64,000 nucleotides of DNA from Solibacillus sp. FSL H8-0538 (GCF_038003525.1 NZ_JBBOPI010000001.1:2037001-2101000); one strand, 5' to 3'; shown: positions 37,839 to 47,183, numbered from the stretch's first letter. The notes: generated by a model from the sequence alone, not told the origin. Numbers and translations are program-made.

Positions 37839-38190
37839 CTACTCTAGGAAAAGAGCAATATGCGTCAACAAATCATTTTTTATCATATCCCAAGTAAATC
37901 TTTGCCCCTCTGTCTCTTTGAGTTTTGAATCAACATTAGGTAGCATCATTATAATAAGTGCCGAAAATAATAAAGCCACTACATTCACATGGATGGCAGT
38001 ATAAGGAGTACCCAACCAAAATAAAATCCCAGCAATGGCGGGACCTATTAGTGAACCACACGAGTTGATAAAACTTCGCAGTGCATTAAAGCGTTGCCGA
38101 TCTTTTTCAGGTATTAGTTTAGTCATATAAACCATAGATGTAGGTTGAAAAAGGCATTTGCGTCTTCGGTTGTTTTGGATATTTTATATT
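37839..38190 (-). pseudogene. Fragment of an MFS transporter
   Basis: The 98-residue open frame contains FNALRSFINSCGSLIGPAIA and two or three membrane helices of a major facilitator. The reading frame upstream of it gives EDANAFF, then a one-base deletion, then QPTSMVYMTKLIP, which is the expected MFS context. Both ends of the gene are missing. It abuts the 3' end of the nuclease/helicase gene. Confidence 0.7.
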
Positions 38191-38202
38191 GCGAGGAGTT
38201 CT

Positions 38203-40128
38203 TTAGTACCCCTCCCGCTCCTCCGCTACTTGTGTCAGCCAAGGTTGCACTTCTCCGTACTTCATTGCTTTTTGCAGTCTCATTTTAATATACTGTTGCA
38301 GCTCAGGATCTGTACAGAAGATAAAGCAACCTTTTTGCCCACGTGTCATGAGGGTCCGGTATGTGTTACGAATGATCGGATCAGCTTGGCGCATCGCTTC
38401 TTTAGGATTTTCCTTCATCATCTTCTTGATACCTTTGAGGGATTGGTCGGTTTTAGCTCGTTTTGTGTGGTCTGTGATGACTTGTCCATTTTCATAGCGT
38501 AAATCGTCACCGATAATCACGCCAACATAGTCAAACTCAAGTCCTTGAGCCGTGTGAATACAGCCCGCCTCTCGAACCGAATTATTTTCGATCGCCCATG
38601 TGTTGTGAATGTTCCAGCTGATACTGAAATCTTGTTCAGGGATCGAGATATCAAAATGATTTGCATCAGTGCGCCCTTCTTTTGGCCATTCCCAGCAATA
38701 GCCTGCCATAATGCGCGATTTATTGTTACTATTATTGAGCTGTTCAATTTCTTTTAGCAACTCATTCGGATTATCAAATACACGCACATCATATTCCATT
38801 CCATAATCATGTGTATTAGCTGTTTCACGAATTTCAAGAACATCGTCAAGCCATGCAATATAGGCATCTGAGCCGTCGCATCTGAACTGAGAAGTCAATT
38901 GCCCTGAAATGACCTCTGCTTGAAATTCTTTCGCATACTGTTTGATCACATCAACGCTACCAATATCACTTAGCGTCACCTTTTGATTTTCATCAATGAA
39001 GAACAGGCTAAACTTCGCCGCCTTAATAAGCTCCTTCACCTGATTTTCGCCTTTATTTTTGAACATACCGGACTTTTCATTTAGACGGTGCGCTTCATCT
39101 ATAATAATGACATCTATTTCGTTCAGCTCGGCTTCAGTAAAGCTTCCTGACCCCTTGAACAAATTATCGATATGCGTTTTGCGGAATGTGCCCTTTAGTT
39201 TTGTCGCATACACATCACGAGGTGCAGAATTTTTAGACACATAGAGAGTCATTAGCCCTTGATTAATAAGATTCACAAGCAAATTTATCGCCATCACGGA
39301 CTTACCTGTACCCGGTCCACCTTCAATAACCATCACTTGCTTCTTATGATTCTGCACACAATCCAAAGCCAAATAGAGTGCATCCTCGTAAAACACCTTT
39401 TGCTCATCAATCATGATGAATTCCTCATTACCCTGTAGCATATTGCTTAAGTAATCTTGAAGTGATTTCGACGGTCTAATGCGCCCATTTTCAATTTGAA
39501 AAATAAGCTGATTTTGATCGCCCTTACGAATATATTTTTTAATAAAATCACGTAATCGCTGAATTTCACCTTTTGTAAATACAGGTGCCTTCTCTAAATG
39601 CTCAGCATATATTGCATCCGTTAACGGATCTTCCTCCGTCTTACGGTAATTATGTAAATAGGCGCAGGGATTTAATCTAATATGTTTATCTTGTACGTTT
39701 TCATTGAAATCCTCTATTAGCGCTGCATATGACCAAGCCTGATACGATGGATGCGTGACCTCACGCAAACCACGTCCTAGCGCAGTCCGCACCAGCGCAT
39801 CTTTGCCGCTAACTTTTTCTACTTCCGTCCACTGCTTTAGCTCCACAATAACAACATGATCCTGCGTTCCATCATTGCCCGCCACAATAAAATCTACTCG
39901 CTTTGACGTATTCGGAATCTTAAACTCAATCGCCACTGCCGCATCACTCGGAATATCCTGATCCTGCATCACATTCGACATACGCTGCAACGAATTTTCC
40001 CACGACAAAATCTCCTGCTTCGACGTCCGGCCAATCTTCTCCTGATACGAGGAATACAAACGCTCTACTAACAATTCATTGGTTACGTCAGATATAAACT
40101 CGGTTTTTGTTGATTCGTAAATGATCAC
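38203..40128 (-). CDS. DUF2075-type protein: PD-(D/E)xK nuclease-like domain fused to a superfamily 1 helicase-like ATPase
   Basis: 641 residues from the GTG at 40128. The N-terminal region has RVDFIVAG ... VVIVELKQW, the D-ExK pattern of a restriction-type nuclease (Asp79, Glu96, Lys98). The ATPase follows: Walker A GGPGTGKS (270-277), DEAH (344-347), LTSQFRCDGS, AGCIHTAQGLEFDYVGV and TYRTLMTRGQKG. DUF2075 proteins are found in accessory DNA and are suspected defence or repair factors; the role is not established. AAAGGA precedes the start. It has no cotranscribed partner here. Confidence 0.88.
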   Translation of the reverse strand: MIIYESTKTEFISDVTNELLVERLYSSYQEKIGRTSKQEILSWENSLQRMSNVMQDQDIPSDAAVAIEFKIPNTSKRVDFIVAGNDGTQDHVVIVELKQWTEVEKVSGKDALVRTALGRGLREVTHPSYQAWSYAALIEDFNENVQDKHIRLNPCAYLHNYRKTEEDPLTDAIYAEHLEKAPVFTKGEIQRLRDFIKKYIRKGDQNQLIFQIENGRIRPSKSLQDYLSNMLQGNEEFIMIDEQKVFYEDALYLALDCVQNHKKQVMVIEGGPGTGKSVMAINLLVNLINQGLMTLYVSKNSAPRDVYATKLKGTFRKTHIDNLFKGSGSFTEAELNEIDVIIIDEAHRLNEKSGMFKNKGENQVKELIKAAKFSLFFIDENQKVTLSDIGSVDVIKQYAKEFQAEVISGQLTSQFRCDGSDAYIAWLDDVLEIRETANTHDYGMEYDVRVFDNPNELLKEIEQLNNSNNKSRIMAGYCWEWPKEGRTDANHFDISIPEQDFSISWNIHNTWAIENNSVREAGCIHTAQGLEFDYVGVIIGDDLRYENGQVITDHTKRAKTDQSLKGIKKMMKENPKEAMRQADPIIRNTYRTLMTRGQKGCFIFCTDPELQQYIKMRLQKAMKYGEVQPWLTQVAEEREGY

Positions 40129-40957
40129 AAGTATCACATCCTTTCATTAATATTCCTACGTTAAATGCTCATTTATCTAATCATAACAGAATTAAAATGG
40201 AAAATACCCACAAATGCCGTTATATCAACATTTGCGAGTATTTCAATTTGTATTAAAATGATTTTGATTTGTTCTAAGAATACCAGTATTCAGGACATAA
40301 AAACCCTTGTAAATACTGAATTTACAAGGGTTTTAGTGGCGTGTGTAAAATTTTTTTAAATGATTTGGCAATGTAAATCTCGAAAGTACATATTTCTCTT
40401 TCTTTAATAGTGTCTTGCCTCAAGCATAAATTTTTTCGCTAATTACATCATACTGCTCATAAAGCGAAAGTGTACAATATCTTTAACGATGTGTTCCAAA
40501 AGTGCGAGATATCAAGGTTTGTAAAAATCAGAGGTATAAAATTTTTAATAAGGTATTATCGTTTCCCACTGAATTGCGTTAGCAAAATGTTAACAACTAG
40601 TTACACACACCACCTGTGTGGAGTGTATGTGGCAACACATGAGATGTCGATGAGTTTAAGTAATTGGCTAGCTACAGTTTTTTTAATTTCTTTATTGTAT
40701 CGTTTTTGGCTCATAAAACAGACACGTCCTATCTCGGTTTTTATAATACCCGTTAACCAAAATGTGTCTATGAATTTAATCTACATTCACCTGAATTCCC
40801 CTTGGTTATTAACGCGTCCGCATCGAATTAGTATTAAAGCATTTTCAAAAAAGAACATATTCATTCATCTTAGGTGTATTCCCATCAACAAACGTTTTTT
40901 AGAATACTACATAATAAAAGAACACATCCATAGTCATGAATCCGTTCATAAATGATT
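40129..40957. other. Intergenic region with one hairpin
   Basis: 829 bases. A perfect hairpin at 40300-40334 is the only clear structure. A 161-codon open frame at 40470-40955 lacks a ribosome site and protein-like composition and is rejected. Confidence 0.5.
40300..40334. terminator. Orphan terminator-like hairpin
   Basis: AAAACCCTTGTAAAT pairs perfectly with ATTTACAAGGGTTTT. No gene that I can support ends here on either strand. Confidence 0.6.
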
Positions 40958-41086
40958 TTACTTGTTCAACCAAATGTCGTCCTGCATCTTTCTATCTCTC
41001 TCCATTATTGACTCAATATAATTTGCCAATCGCATGACTACTTTGCAATGTGTAAATCCATTTTGCTTAAAAAGGGCTCTATGCAC
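40958..41086 (-). CDS. Possible small protein downstream of a SASP gene
   Basis: 42 codons from a GTG 15 bases after the SASP stop, ending ERDRKMQDDIWLNK. The composition is protein-like, with ALFKQNGFTHCKVVMRLANY, but the only Shine-Dalgarno-like AGGA touches the start codon. It could be a short gene or the tail of a lost one. No family recognised. Confidence 0.3.
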   Translation of the reverse strand: MHRALFKQNGFTHCKVVMRLANYIESIMERDRKMQDDIWLNK

Positions 41087-41100
41087 TCCTAAATCTATGA

Positions 41101-41361
41101 TTACTGACCGTTCTTCATGTTTTCTTGTGCTATTTTTACTAGCTCCTTAACCATACTCCCCCCGATTTTCCCACCTATTTTGCCTGCATGAAATGAAGTA
41201 AGTTGTCCGTTATATCCATCTTCCAGAGGAATACCTAATCCTTTTGCTACTTCAAATTTTGCATCTTCAGGTTTATTTGTACCGATGATTTCCACTTTTA
41301 ATGCATTAAGCGCCTGTCTTGCTTCAGGTACAAGAATTTTATTTCGACTTTTCCTTCCCAT
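41101..41361 (-). CDS. Divergent alpha/beta-type small acid-soluble spore protein
   Basis: 86 residues, preceded by AAGGGAGGGATTCG. It has the SASP skeleton EARQALNALKVEI ... AKFEVAKGLGIPL ... GKIGGKIGGSMVKELVKIAQ. The EIA-x-E-FG protease site is changed to FEVAKGLG, and a 12-residue insert widens the N-terminal half. It may be a minor SASP with altered degradation. Confidence 0.85.
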   Translation of the reverse strand: MGRKSRNKILVPEARQALNALKVEIIGTNKPEDAKFEVAKGLGIPLEDGYNGQLTSFHAGKIGGKIGGSMVKELVKIAQENMKNGQ

Positions 41362-41596
41362 CGAATCCCTCCCTTACTTTTTAGCGTAACCAGTAAAAGC
41401 ATAAAAATGTTAAGTAGATAATGTAAGTCATTCATCATTTATGTAATTAGTGTTCAAACTGATTTCAAAAGTAAACCAGTTTTTAAAATCAGAATATTTT
41501 TAAAGTTTAGGTAAAAACAGCAGCTTTATTCATCTATCTGTTATATAATAGAAAAAAATAAATTAATTGTTATATATCAAAAGGGAGGGATTTTAA

Positions 41597-41749
41597 ATGA
41601 TTTCAGAACAAGAGCGTCAAAATATGGTTCATTTTTTAGTTATGTATTTTGGATCAGATCTAAATCAGTTGAAAAATTTGAGTGATTCTATGTTAGAAAG
41701 CACATACGAATTCGCCTATACTAGAACATTAATGGAATGTGATTTCTAG
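41597..41749 (+). CDS. Small protein resembling the BH0509 family
   Basis: 50 residues with a strong AAGGGAGGGATTTTAA site. MISEQERQNMVHFLVMYFGS and the following LKNLSDSMLESTYE resemble the very short BH0509-type proteins of Bacillales (ERxNM near the start, then a helix). Function unknown. It is too short for standard gene calls. Confidence 0.55.
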   Translation: MISEQERQNMVHFLVMYFGSDLNQLKNLSDSMLESTYEFAYTRTLMECDF

Positions 41750-41873
41750 AAAAGAACCCAAATAGCAAAAAATAAACGCTGAATTCACAAAAAAAAATGC
41801 GTATGGAAAAATAAAAATATTTAATACTATTAAGGATTTCACTTCAAATTCAATGACTAGGAGGGTTAACCCG

Positions 41874-41900
41874 ATGAGTGCGAATGATCGTTATCTCTGA
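41874..41900 (+). other. Possible leader minicistron
   Basis: TAGGAGGGTTAACCCG is followed by ATG and an eight-residue peptide (MSANDRYL) ending in TGA. The ribosome site is near ideal. About 115 bases later comes a strong terminator, and no larger frame follows. Confidence 0.3.
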
Positions 41901-42013
41901 AGGACCATCAAAACTGAATAAAGCTAATGTACAGTTTTCTTAAGTAAATCTTAAGATTCCATGCAGTAGTGAGGCAGTTTGTCATGAAGGAATATAAGTA
42001 AGTGGTAATCAAA

Positions 42014-42042
42014 CCCGGAATTTAATTCCGGGTATTTTTTGT
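42014..42042 (+). terminator. Terminator of the possible short transcript
   Basis: CCCGGAA pairs with TTCCGGG, followed by TATTTTTTG. Confidence 0.8.
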
Positions 42043-42411
42043 TTTGGTACTACTATACAAAGGAAAAAAGAACAAACCCCAACAAAGAAATCTGTTCTAA
42101 ATTACTCACTATTCTAATTGCAATCACACCACCGCTTCACATGTGGTACCTAGACAGATAAACTATTATTTAAAAAGCACATCCCCTTCTAACCATTCAG
42201 CGATAAGAATGCCACAGTCCTTATACTAGTTTTTTATTCAACTAGCACCCGTAAGCCCTCCACGCAGCAAAAAGAATGGAGTTGTTTTTTCGATATATCT
42301 ATCAACTCAATATAATCACACAGAAGGCTCAGCCATTTTGGTTTTAGCTAATTAATAAATACCTTTAAGAAGCTCTTGATATTCTATACGAAACTTTATT
42401 ATAACGACTTC

Positions 42412-44796
42412 TTAATGGTCTCGGTTTATAATATAATTCAAAAAATGCTTTAGGAAAGTAGTATTACGTGGCATCTCTTGCAATGCTTCCATTGCAGTAC
42501 AGTAATTTTCCCACATCTCCTTTTTGGCACCTTCCTGACCCAATATTGATACGAAGGTTGAGTTATTGTTTTCCGCATCCTTGCCTATGGGTTTTCCAAG
42601 TAAGGTTGTATCTCCCTCAACATCAAGCAAGTCATCCTTAATCTGAAACGCAATGCCTGCATGACGGGCAAATTTTTTCAAAACTTCCATTTCTACTTCA
42701 TTTGCTTGGGCGAGAATTGCTGGCATTATAAGTGAAGCTTCGAAGCCTATGCCTGTTTTATAAAAGCACATCATATTTAATTGTTCCAGTGTCAGTTGTC
42801 TCCCTTTAGAATCCAAGTCCATCGCTTGCCCTATACACATATTTGCTGTTGTTTGGGCCGAGTATTTTATTAGCTTAAGAACAGTCTTCGAATCGAACTG
42901 ATCAAGAGATGTTTGTTCTTCAATAGCCTTTTGAGTTAGAAAAAGACCAGTTATCTCAGATATGGCAATGTTGTACACCTCATGGAGAGTTGGACGTCCC
43001 CTACGAGTGGATGAATTATCCTGGGACGGTAGATCATCAAAAATTAGAGATGCTGTATGCATATATTCCAATGATCTCAAAAGTGGCTCGATTGCCGATT
43101 CATTTAATCCATACGCTTTTACGCCAATGAACCAAGTGACTATCGGCCTCAATCGCTTTCCATCACCTTCTAGACTGTAATTTGCAGCATCAATTATCGG
43201 CACTTCCATCAAAGTCATATTCTCCATTTTAGGGTTATTTAATATGTTGTTGATCTGAAGGCGTAATGTTTTAATTGTATTTATAAAGTCTTCCTGTTCT
43301 TTCCGTTCAATTTTCAAAATGGTAATCATATGGTCACGAAGCAGTTTATCAAAGAAATCTACATCATCTGCATTTCGAACCATGTCTTGGATAAGTCTAT
43401 TAAATTTACGATTTCCTGAAGCAAATATGCCCATAACTTCGTTGTATTTTTCATTACCCACTCGTTCTTTAAATCGTTTCAGTCCGTTTATAGCCCGATC
43501 CAAAATTACCTCACGAGTCTTAATGTCTGAGTTATACACGTTATGAATCAAATTGGAGATAACCGTCCAGTACAATTCAAAGGGGTTTATTAGATCCAAA
43601 CGTTTATCGTGATATTTTAAATAATAGGTATAGGGTGTTACCGCACCATCCCTCATGTCATCAAACATATCTGCAAAATCATCAGCCAGTTGATTGTAAA
43701 TGCCATAAAAGAAAGTTCGGTTGTTCAATTCCTTATCCTCTGGAGCACCAATTACTGAACGGACAATTAATCTTGAAGAAGAGGATTTTAAAATGACAGG
43801 AATATAAAGCTCTTCATTGGTGTAATTTGCATTAGATAAATCCTTTACACGGTCCACTTCCTGGGAATTAAAAAACACATAGGATTGCTCTAAAAAATTA
43901 TTTTTTGTCTCTCGTCGCTGATGTTCCTTAATATACACAAAGGCATCGCGGAGTTCCGAATGAATATATCTGATCAAGCCCACGTTAATTCCAGTCCACT
44001 CTCCCAATTCGGGAACAGATCCTGTGATAAGTGTTGTACGTATTAAATCGGTGTATTGTTTCTCCTCTCTATCGGATAAAATTTTCGCATCTAGAAGATC
44101 ATCAATAAATGGATAGGTTAGACCATAGGAATAGCCAAGCCTAATAGCTTTATCAAGTCTCCGAGTACGTTCTTCAGGAGATGTTTCATCCTCCATTTCT
44201 TCAACCTCTTGCATGATAATTCCAGCAATTATTTTAATGAGTTTTCTCTGGGCTTGCTCAACATCCATCTCCTTTGGAATGTTGGAGGATACAGTCTTTA
44301 GTTTGTTTATCACCCAGATTAGGCTCGATTCCACACCTTCCTTCTGGGCAATCCGGTACAACTCGACCATGCTAAACGTCTCGTCTTTGTCTCCTTGATT
44401 TGTTGCGGTAGAATGTATTAGGTGATTTTTCAAACTATCAACTACACGGCAAATCCTTTTCAATGTTTCGGGTGAGTCAAGGGCTTTGCCAAAATCTCGC
44501 ATAAATATATAGGAAATGCTTCGATCTAGGTAATTATCTAGTTTGCCTGTGTAATTTAGCCATTGGATATAATTGTGATATCCCTGAGAATCAGGTTTGC
44601 CCTTTCCACGCGAAAACAAGGATAATAATGAAGGATAATGAATATGTTTGTGTTTCCACAATCGTATATCTTCAGTTAGGGTTGAGACATAAGTCTTTTC
44701 CATGACTTGCGCATAAAGTGAATTAAAATAGTGAGCAGCCTTCTGCTCAGCTTGCCGATAGCATTCATCGGCATTTATTATTAACTCCTCATTCAT
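42412..44796 (-). CDS. Large polyprenyl-diphosphate synthase with two isoprenyl synthase-like halves
   Basis: 794 residues from the ATG at 44796 (GAAGGTG upstream); a TTG 17 codons earlier has no ribosome site. The C-terminal 270 residues are a complete trans-isoprenyl-diphosphate synthase: KRLRP (547-551), first Asp-rich motif DDLPSQD (587-593), RRGRPT, and second motif QIKDDLLD (718-725). Typical enzymes are about 300 residues. The N-terminal 520 residues are all-helical and carry IDDLLD (about 231-236) and QLADDFAD (369-376), the same DDxxD and QxxDDxxD pattern, so I read this as a second, diverged domain. The product could be a polyprenyl diphosphate or a terpene; a divergent amine-oxidase-like gene lies 650 bases away. 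Confidence 0.85.
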   Translation of the reverse strand: MNEELIINADECYRQAEQKAAHYFNSLYAQVMEKTYVSTLTEDIRLWKHKHIHYPSLLSLFSRGKGKPDSQGYHNYIQWLNYTGKLDNYLDRSISYIFMRDFGKALDSPETLKRICRVVDSLKNHLIHSTATNQGDKDETFSMVELYRIAQKEGVESSLIWVINKLKTVSSNIPKEMDVEQAQRKLIKIIAGIIMQEVEEMEDETSPEERTRRLDKAIRLGYSYGLTYPFIDDLLDAKILSDREEKQYTDLIRTTLITGSVPELGEWTGINVGLIRYIHSELRDAFVYIKEHQRRETKNNFLEQSYVFFNSQEVDRVKDLSNANYTNEELYIPVILKSSSSRLIVRSVIGAPEDKELNNRTFFYGIYNQLADDFADMFDDMRDGAVTPYTYYLKYHDKRLDLINPFELYWTVISNLIHNVYNSDIKTREVILDRAINGLKRFKERVGNEKYNEVMGIFASGNRKFNRLIQDMVRNADDVDFFDKLLRDHMITILKIERKEQEDFINTIKTLRLQINNILNNPKMENMTLMEVPIIDAANYSLEGDGKRLRPIVTWFIGVKAYGLNESAIEPLLRSLEYMHTASLIFDDLPSQDNSSTRRGRPTLHEVYNIAISEITGLFLTQKAIEEQTSLDQFDSKTVLKLIKYSAQTTANMCIGQAMDLDSKGRQLTLEQLNMMCFYKTGIGFEASLIMPAILAQANEVEMEVLKKFARHAGIAFQIKDDLLDVEGDTTLLGKPIGKDAENNNSTFVSILGQEGAKKEMWENYCTAMEALQEMPRNTTFLKHFLNYIINRDH

Positions 44797-45105
44797 TCGA
44801 TAACACACCTTCACTTTAAGTTCTCTTTTATCCTTTTTGAAAAACAATCTGAACCAATATTAGAATCCTATCTAAAAGATATAATATTTTCCAATTATAA
44901 CATCTGACATTTTCTCTAACTTGTTTTCTACTTCTCGACTTATGGTCATTATCCTCATACCAATTAATTATCTGATTAACAATCTATTCTTCTTTAAATC
45001 CCTAAATTCCTATTTTGCACCCGAAAGCACTTTATATGGAGCTTTTATTCATTGAAAAATAAATATGCATGTCGATTTATGTACAATAGGTTCAACTTAA
45101 GACTC
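44797..45105. other. Intergenic, upstream of the large isoprenyl synthase
   Basis: A/T-rich promoter-type region; nothing else recognised. Confidence 0.4.
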
Positions 45106-45390
45106 TCATTCCCTTTCAGTTTCCCATTGAGCTATCATTTTTACCTCATTCATTAAGTACTCTACAAACTGATCATCCTTTATCAACCATGCTTCATAAT
45201 TTCGTTTTAAAAACCGTTCGCCTTCTTCAAAACTTGTAACGGCTTGTTCCATTACGGTTTTATTTTTTTAATCCTCCAGTCCTGATCATTTTGGATAAAA
45301 AACCTCCGTTTCATAGTGATTAACACAAATTTGATAGGATTTAAAAAATTGGTAAACAATCGGTTTCATTTGACTATTCATTAACATAAG
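45106..45390 (-). pseudogene. Small gene interrupted by two in-frame stops
   Basis: One frame on the minus strand reads MKPIVYQFFKSYQ ... ETEVFYPK, then TGA, SGLED, then TAA, then 48 more codons ending MIAQWETERE. Both halves are protein-like (helical, charged), suggesting one small gene of about 90 codons that acquired two stops. The last 48 codons also have their own ATG at 45252, but its GGAGG is 20 bases away. No family recognised. Confidence 0.4.
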
Positions 45391-45445
45391 ATGTTAGGGT
45401 GAGTGGTTGTTATCTACTCAATATATATTATTGGAGAGTGATTCA

Positions 45446-47092
45446 ATGGCGGAAAGATCAAAACTTATTGTGGAAGTAGTTCCATTTGGACCAGACCAAG
45501 AAACAATGAATCAATTAAGAAGTATCTGTGACAATCATCCTATTATCCAACCGTTTTTACGTGGAACCAGGCATCTGTTGCTATCGTTTGAATTGCTTGA
45601 TCTTGAGGATATTCCAGGAAACAAATCCATAAACCACCCCAAAAGTTCTAAACCTACACCACCAAGTAATTTTTTAGCCACATACTATGACTACACCAAC
45701 AATCGTACAGTAATAGCCACTGGACCCATTCATGATCCTGGATGTATCAGTGCCTCCCAGTTAGATATGCAGCCGTTGCCAAGTACTGAGGAGTTTGAGT
45801 TAGCTCTAAATATTGTTCGAGATCACCCTGAGCTCGGCTGCTTAATTCGAGAAAATCTTGTGCGTCCTTACAGAGCAATGCCGGCACTCATCGATACAGA
45901 GCTTCCAGACGGCCGTATTGAAAGGACCCTTGCGGTTGGACTTCTTCCTGTTGAGGAAGATTCAGAGGATAGAACACAGAATACCGGAGAACCTTTACAT
46001 CAGATTGTCGGAGTTAATATGATTAGACGTGAAGTAATCTTATATGAAACTGGTGCACCGCCATTTTCAACAGCAAGTGTTCAAATCTGTGAGCCCCCGC
46101 CCGATGCCAATCAACCTACGGCAAGAAGAGGAACTTTGGGCCAATACCAAGTAAGAGTGTTGCAAGGCGATACTGAGGTATGGAGTTTCCTTGCAGTGAG
46201 ACCGGCTGCTTCTTCAGGTATAGTTGGTTCAGGTATCGAACTTCGAGATGTGCTGTATCGTGGAAAAAAAGTATTATCCCGTGCTCATGTACCAATCCTT
46301 AATGTTCGCTACGATAATGATGTTTGCGGCCCTTACCGTGATTGGCAGTGGCAGGAAGGGAGGTTTGAAGCTATTGGAACAGATATTGCGCCCGGATTCC
46401 GTATGTGTTCCACCCCTGCAAGAACCATACTAGATACTGGCTTCGATACTGGTAACTTTTTCGGTGTAGCTATCTATGTTGATGGGGATGAAATAGTATT
46501 AGTTAGTGAATTGGAAGCTGGCTGGTATCGATATATTAGTGAATGGCGCCTCCACAACGATGGTACGATTCGCCCACGATTTGGATTTGGGGCAATAGCC
46601 AATTCGTGTACATGCAACCCTCATACTCACCACGTATATTGGAGATTTGATTTTGATATTCGGACTGAGGGTAACAACTTTGTACAAGAGATCAACGAAA
46701 AGCCAAGTACCGGAACTTCGATTTTTCGAACTTTGAATTACGAAATTAGAAGGTCCCGTGATACTTTTCATAATAGACAATGGCTAATTTCTAACAAATC
46801 AACGGGTGAAGGATATACTTTGATCCCAGGTAAGAACGATGGTTCAGCAGATAGTTTTGGCGTTGGGGATGTATGGTTTCTTCGCTACCGTAGTTCTGAA
46901 TTAGATGATGGACAGGGTTTCACAACAAATTTAAATAAAGCAAGAGCTAATTTAGACAAATTCCTTAATAAGGAGAATATTAACGGTCAGGATATAGTGG
47001 TTTGGTATGCAGCACATTTCAGACATGATGAAACAAGTGAAGAGAACGTTTCGCACATTCTTGGTCCAGAGTTAAAACCTCGAAACTGGTAG
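45446..47092 (+). CDS. Copper amine oxidase-like protein
   Basis: 548 residues from the ATG at 45446 (TTGGAGAGTGATTCA). The C-terminal 300 residues follow the catalytic domain of copper amine oxidases: IELRDVLYRGKKVLSRAHV (264-282), the strand after it, GWYRYISEW (359-367) where the family has NY[D/E]Y with the topaquinone Tyr (here Tyr361 after Trp instead of Asn), HNDGTIRPRFGFG, a histidine pair HTHH (393-396) followed by WRFDFDI, and VVWYAAHFRHD (518-528) with the third-ligand region. Such enzymes oxidise primary amines to aldehydes. No signal peptide is seen, so it may be cytoplasmic. The altered TPQ motif makes activity uncertain. Confidence 0.75.
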   Translation: MAERSKLIVEVVPFGPDQETMNQLRSICDNHPIIQPFLRGTRHLLLSFELLDLEDIPGNKSINHPKSSKPTPPSNFLATYYDYTNNRTVIATGPIHDPGCISASQLDMQPLPSTEEFELALNIVRDHPELGCLIRENLVRPYRAMPALIDTELPDGRIERTLAVGLLPVEEDSEDRTQNTGEPLHQIVGVNMIRREVILYETGAPPFSTASVQICEPPPDANQPTARRGTLGQYQVRVLQGDTEVWSFLAVRPAASSGIVGSGIELRDVLYRGKKVLSRAHVPILNVRYDNDVCGPYRDWQWQEGRFEAIGTDIAPGFRMCSTPARTILDTGFDTGNFFGVAIYVDGDEIVLVSELEAGWYRYISEWRLHNDGTIRPRFGFGAIANSCTCNPHTHHVYWRFDFDIRTEGNNFVQEINEKPSTGTSIFRTLNYEIRRSRDTFHNRQWLISNKSTGEGYTLIPGKNDGSADSFGVGDVWFLRYRSSELDDGQGFTTNLNKARANLDKFLNKENINGQDIVVWYAAHFRHDETSEENVSHILGPELKPRNW

Positions 47093-47142
47093 TGATCGAT
47101 AAAAATCTATTAGTATATAGCTAAATTTAAACTAGAAAAAAT

Positions 47143-47170
47143 AGGCAGTTCAGCGATGACTGCCTCTTTC
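47143..47170 (+). terminator. Terminator after the amine oxidase-like gene
   Basis: AGGCAGT pairs with ACTGCCT, followed by CTTTC; about 50 bases past the stop. Confidence 0.65.
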
Positions 47171-47183
47171 AGTGGGATGCTCT

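Larger units (their letters stand above)
41750..42411. other. Intergenic region with a leader-like minicistron and terminator
   Basis: Holds the nine-codon frame at 41874-41900 and a terminator at 42014-42042, so a short untranslated RNA is possible. The rest, up to 42411, shows nothing I can name. Confidence 0.5.

Noticed and set aside
40470-40955. 161-codon open frame on the plus strand
   Set aside because: No ribosome site, irregular amino-acid composition, no domain pattern, and it lies in an A/T-rich gap.
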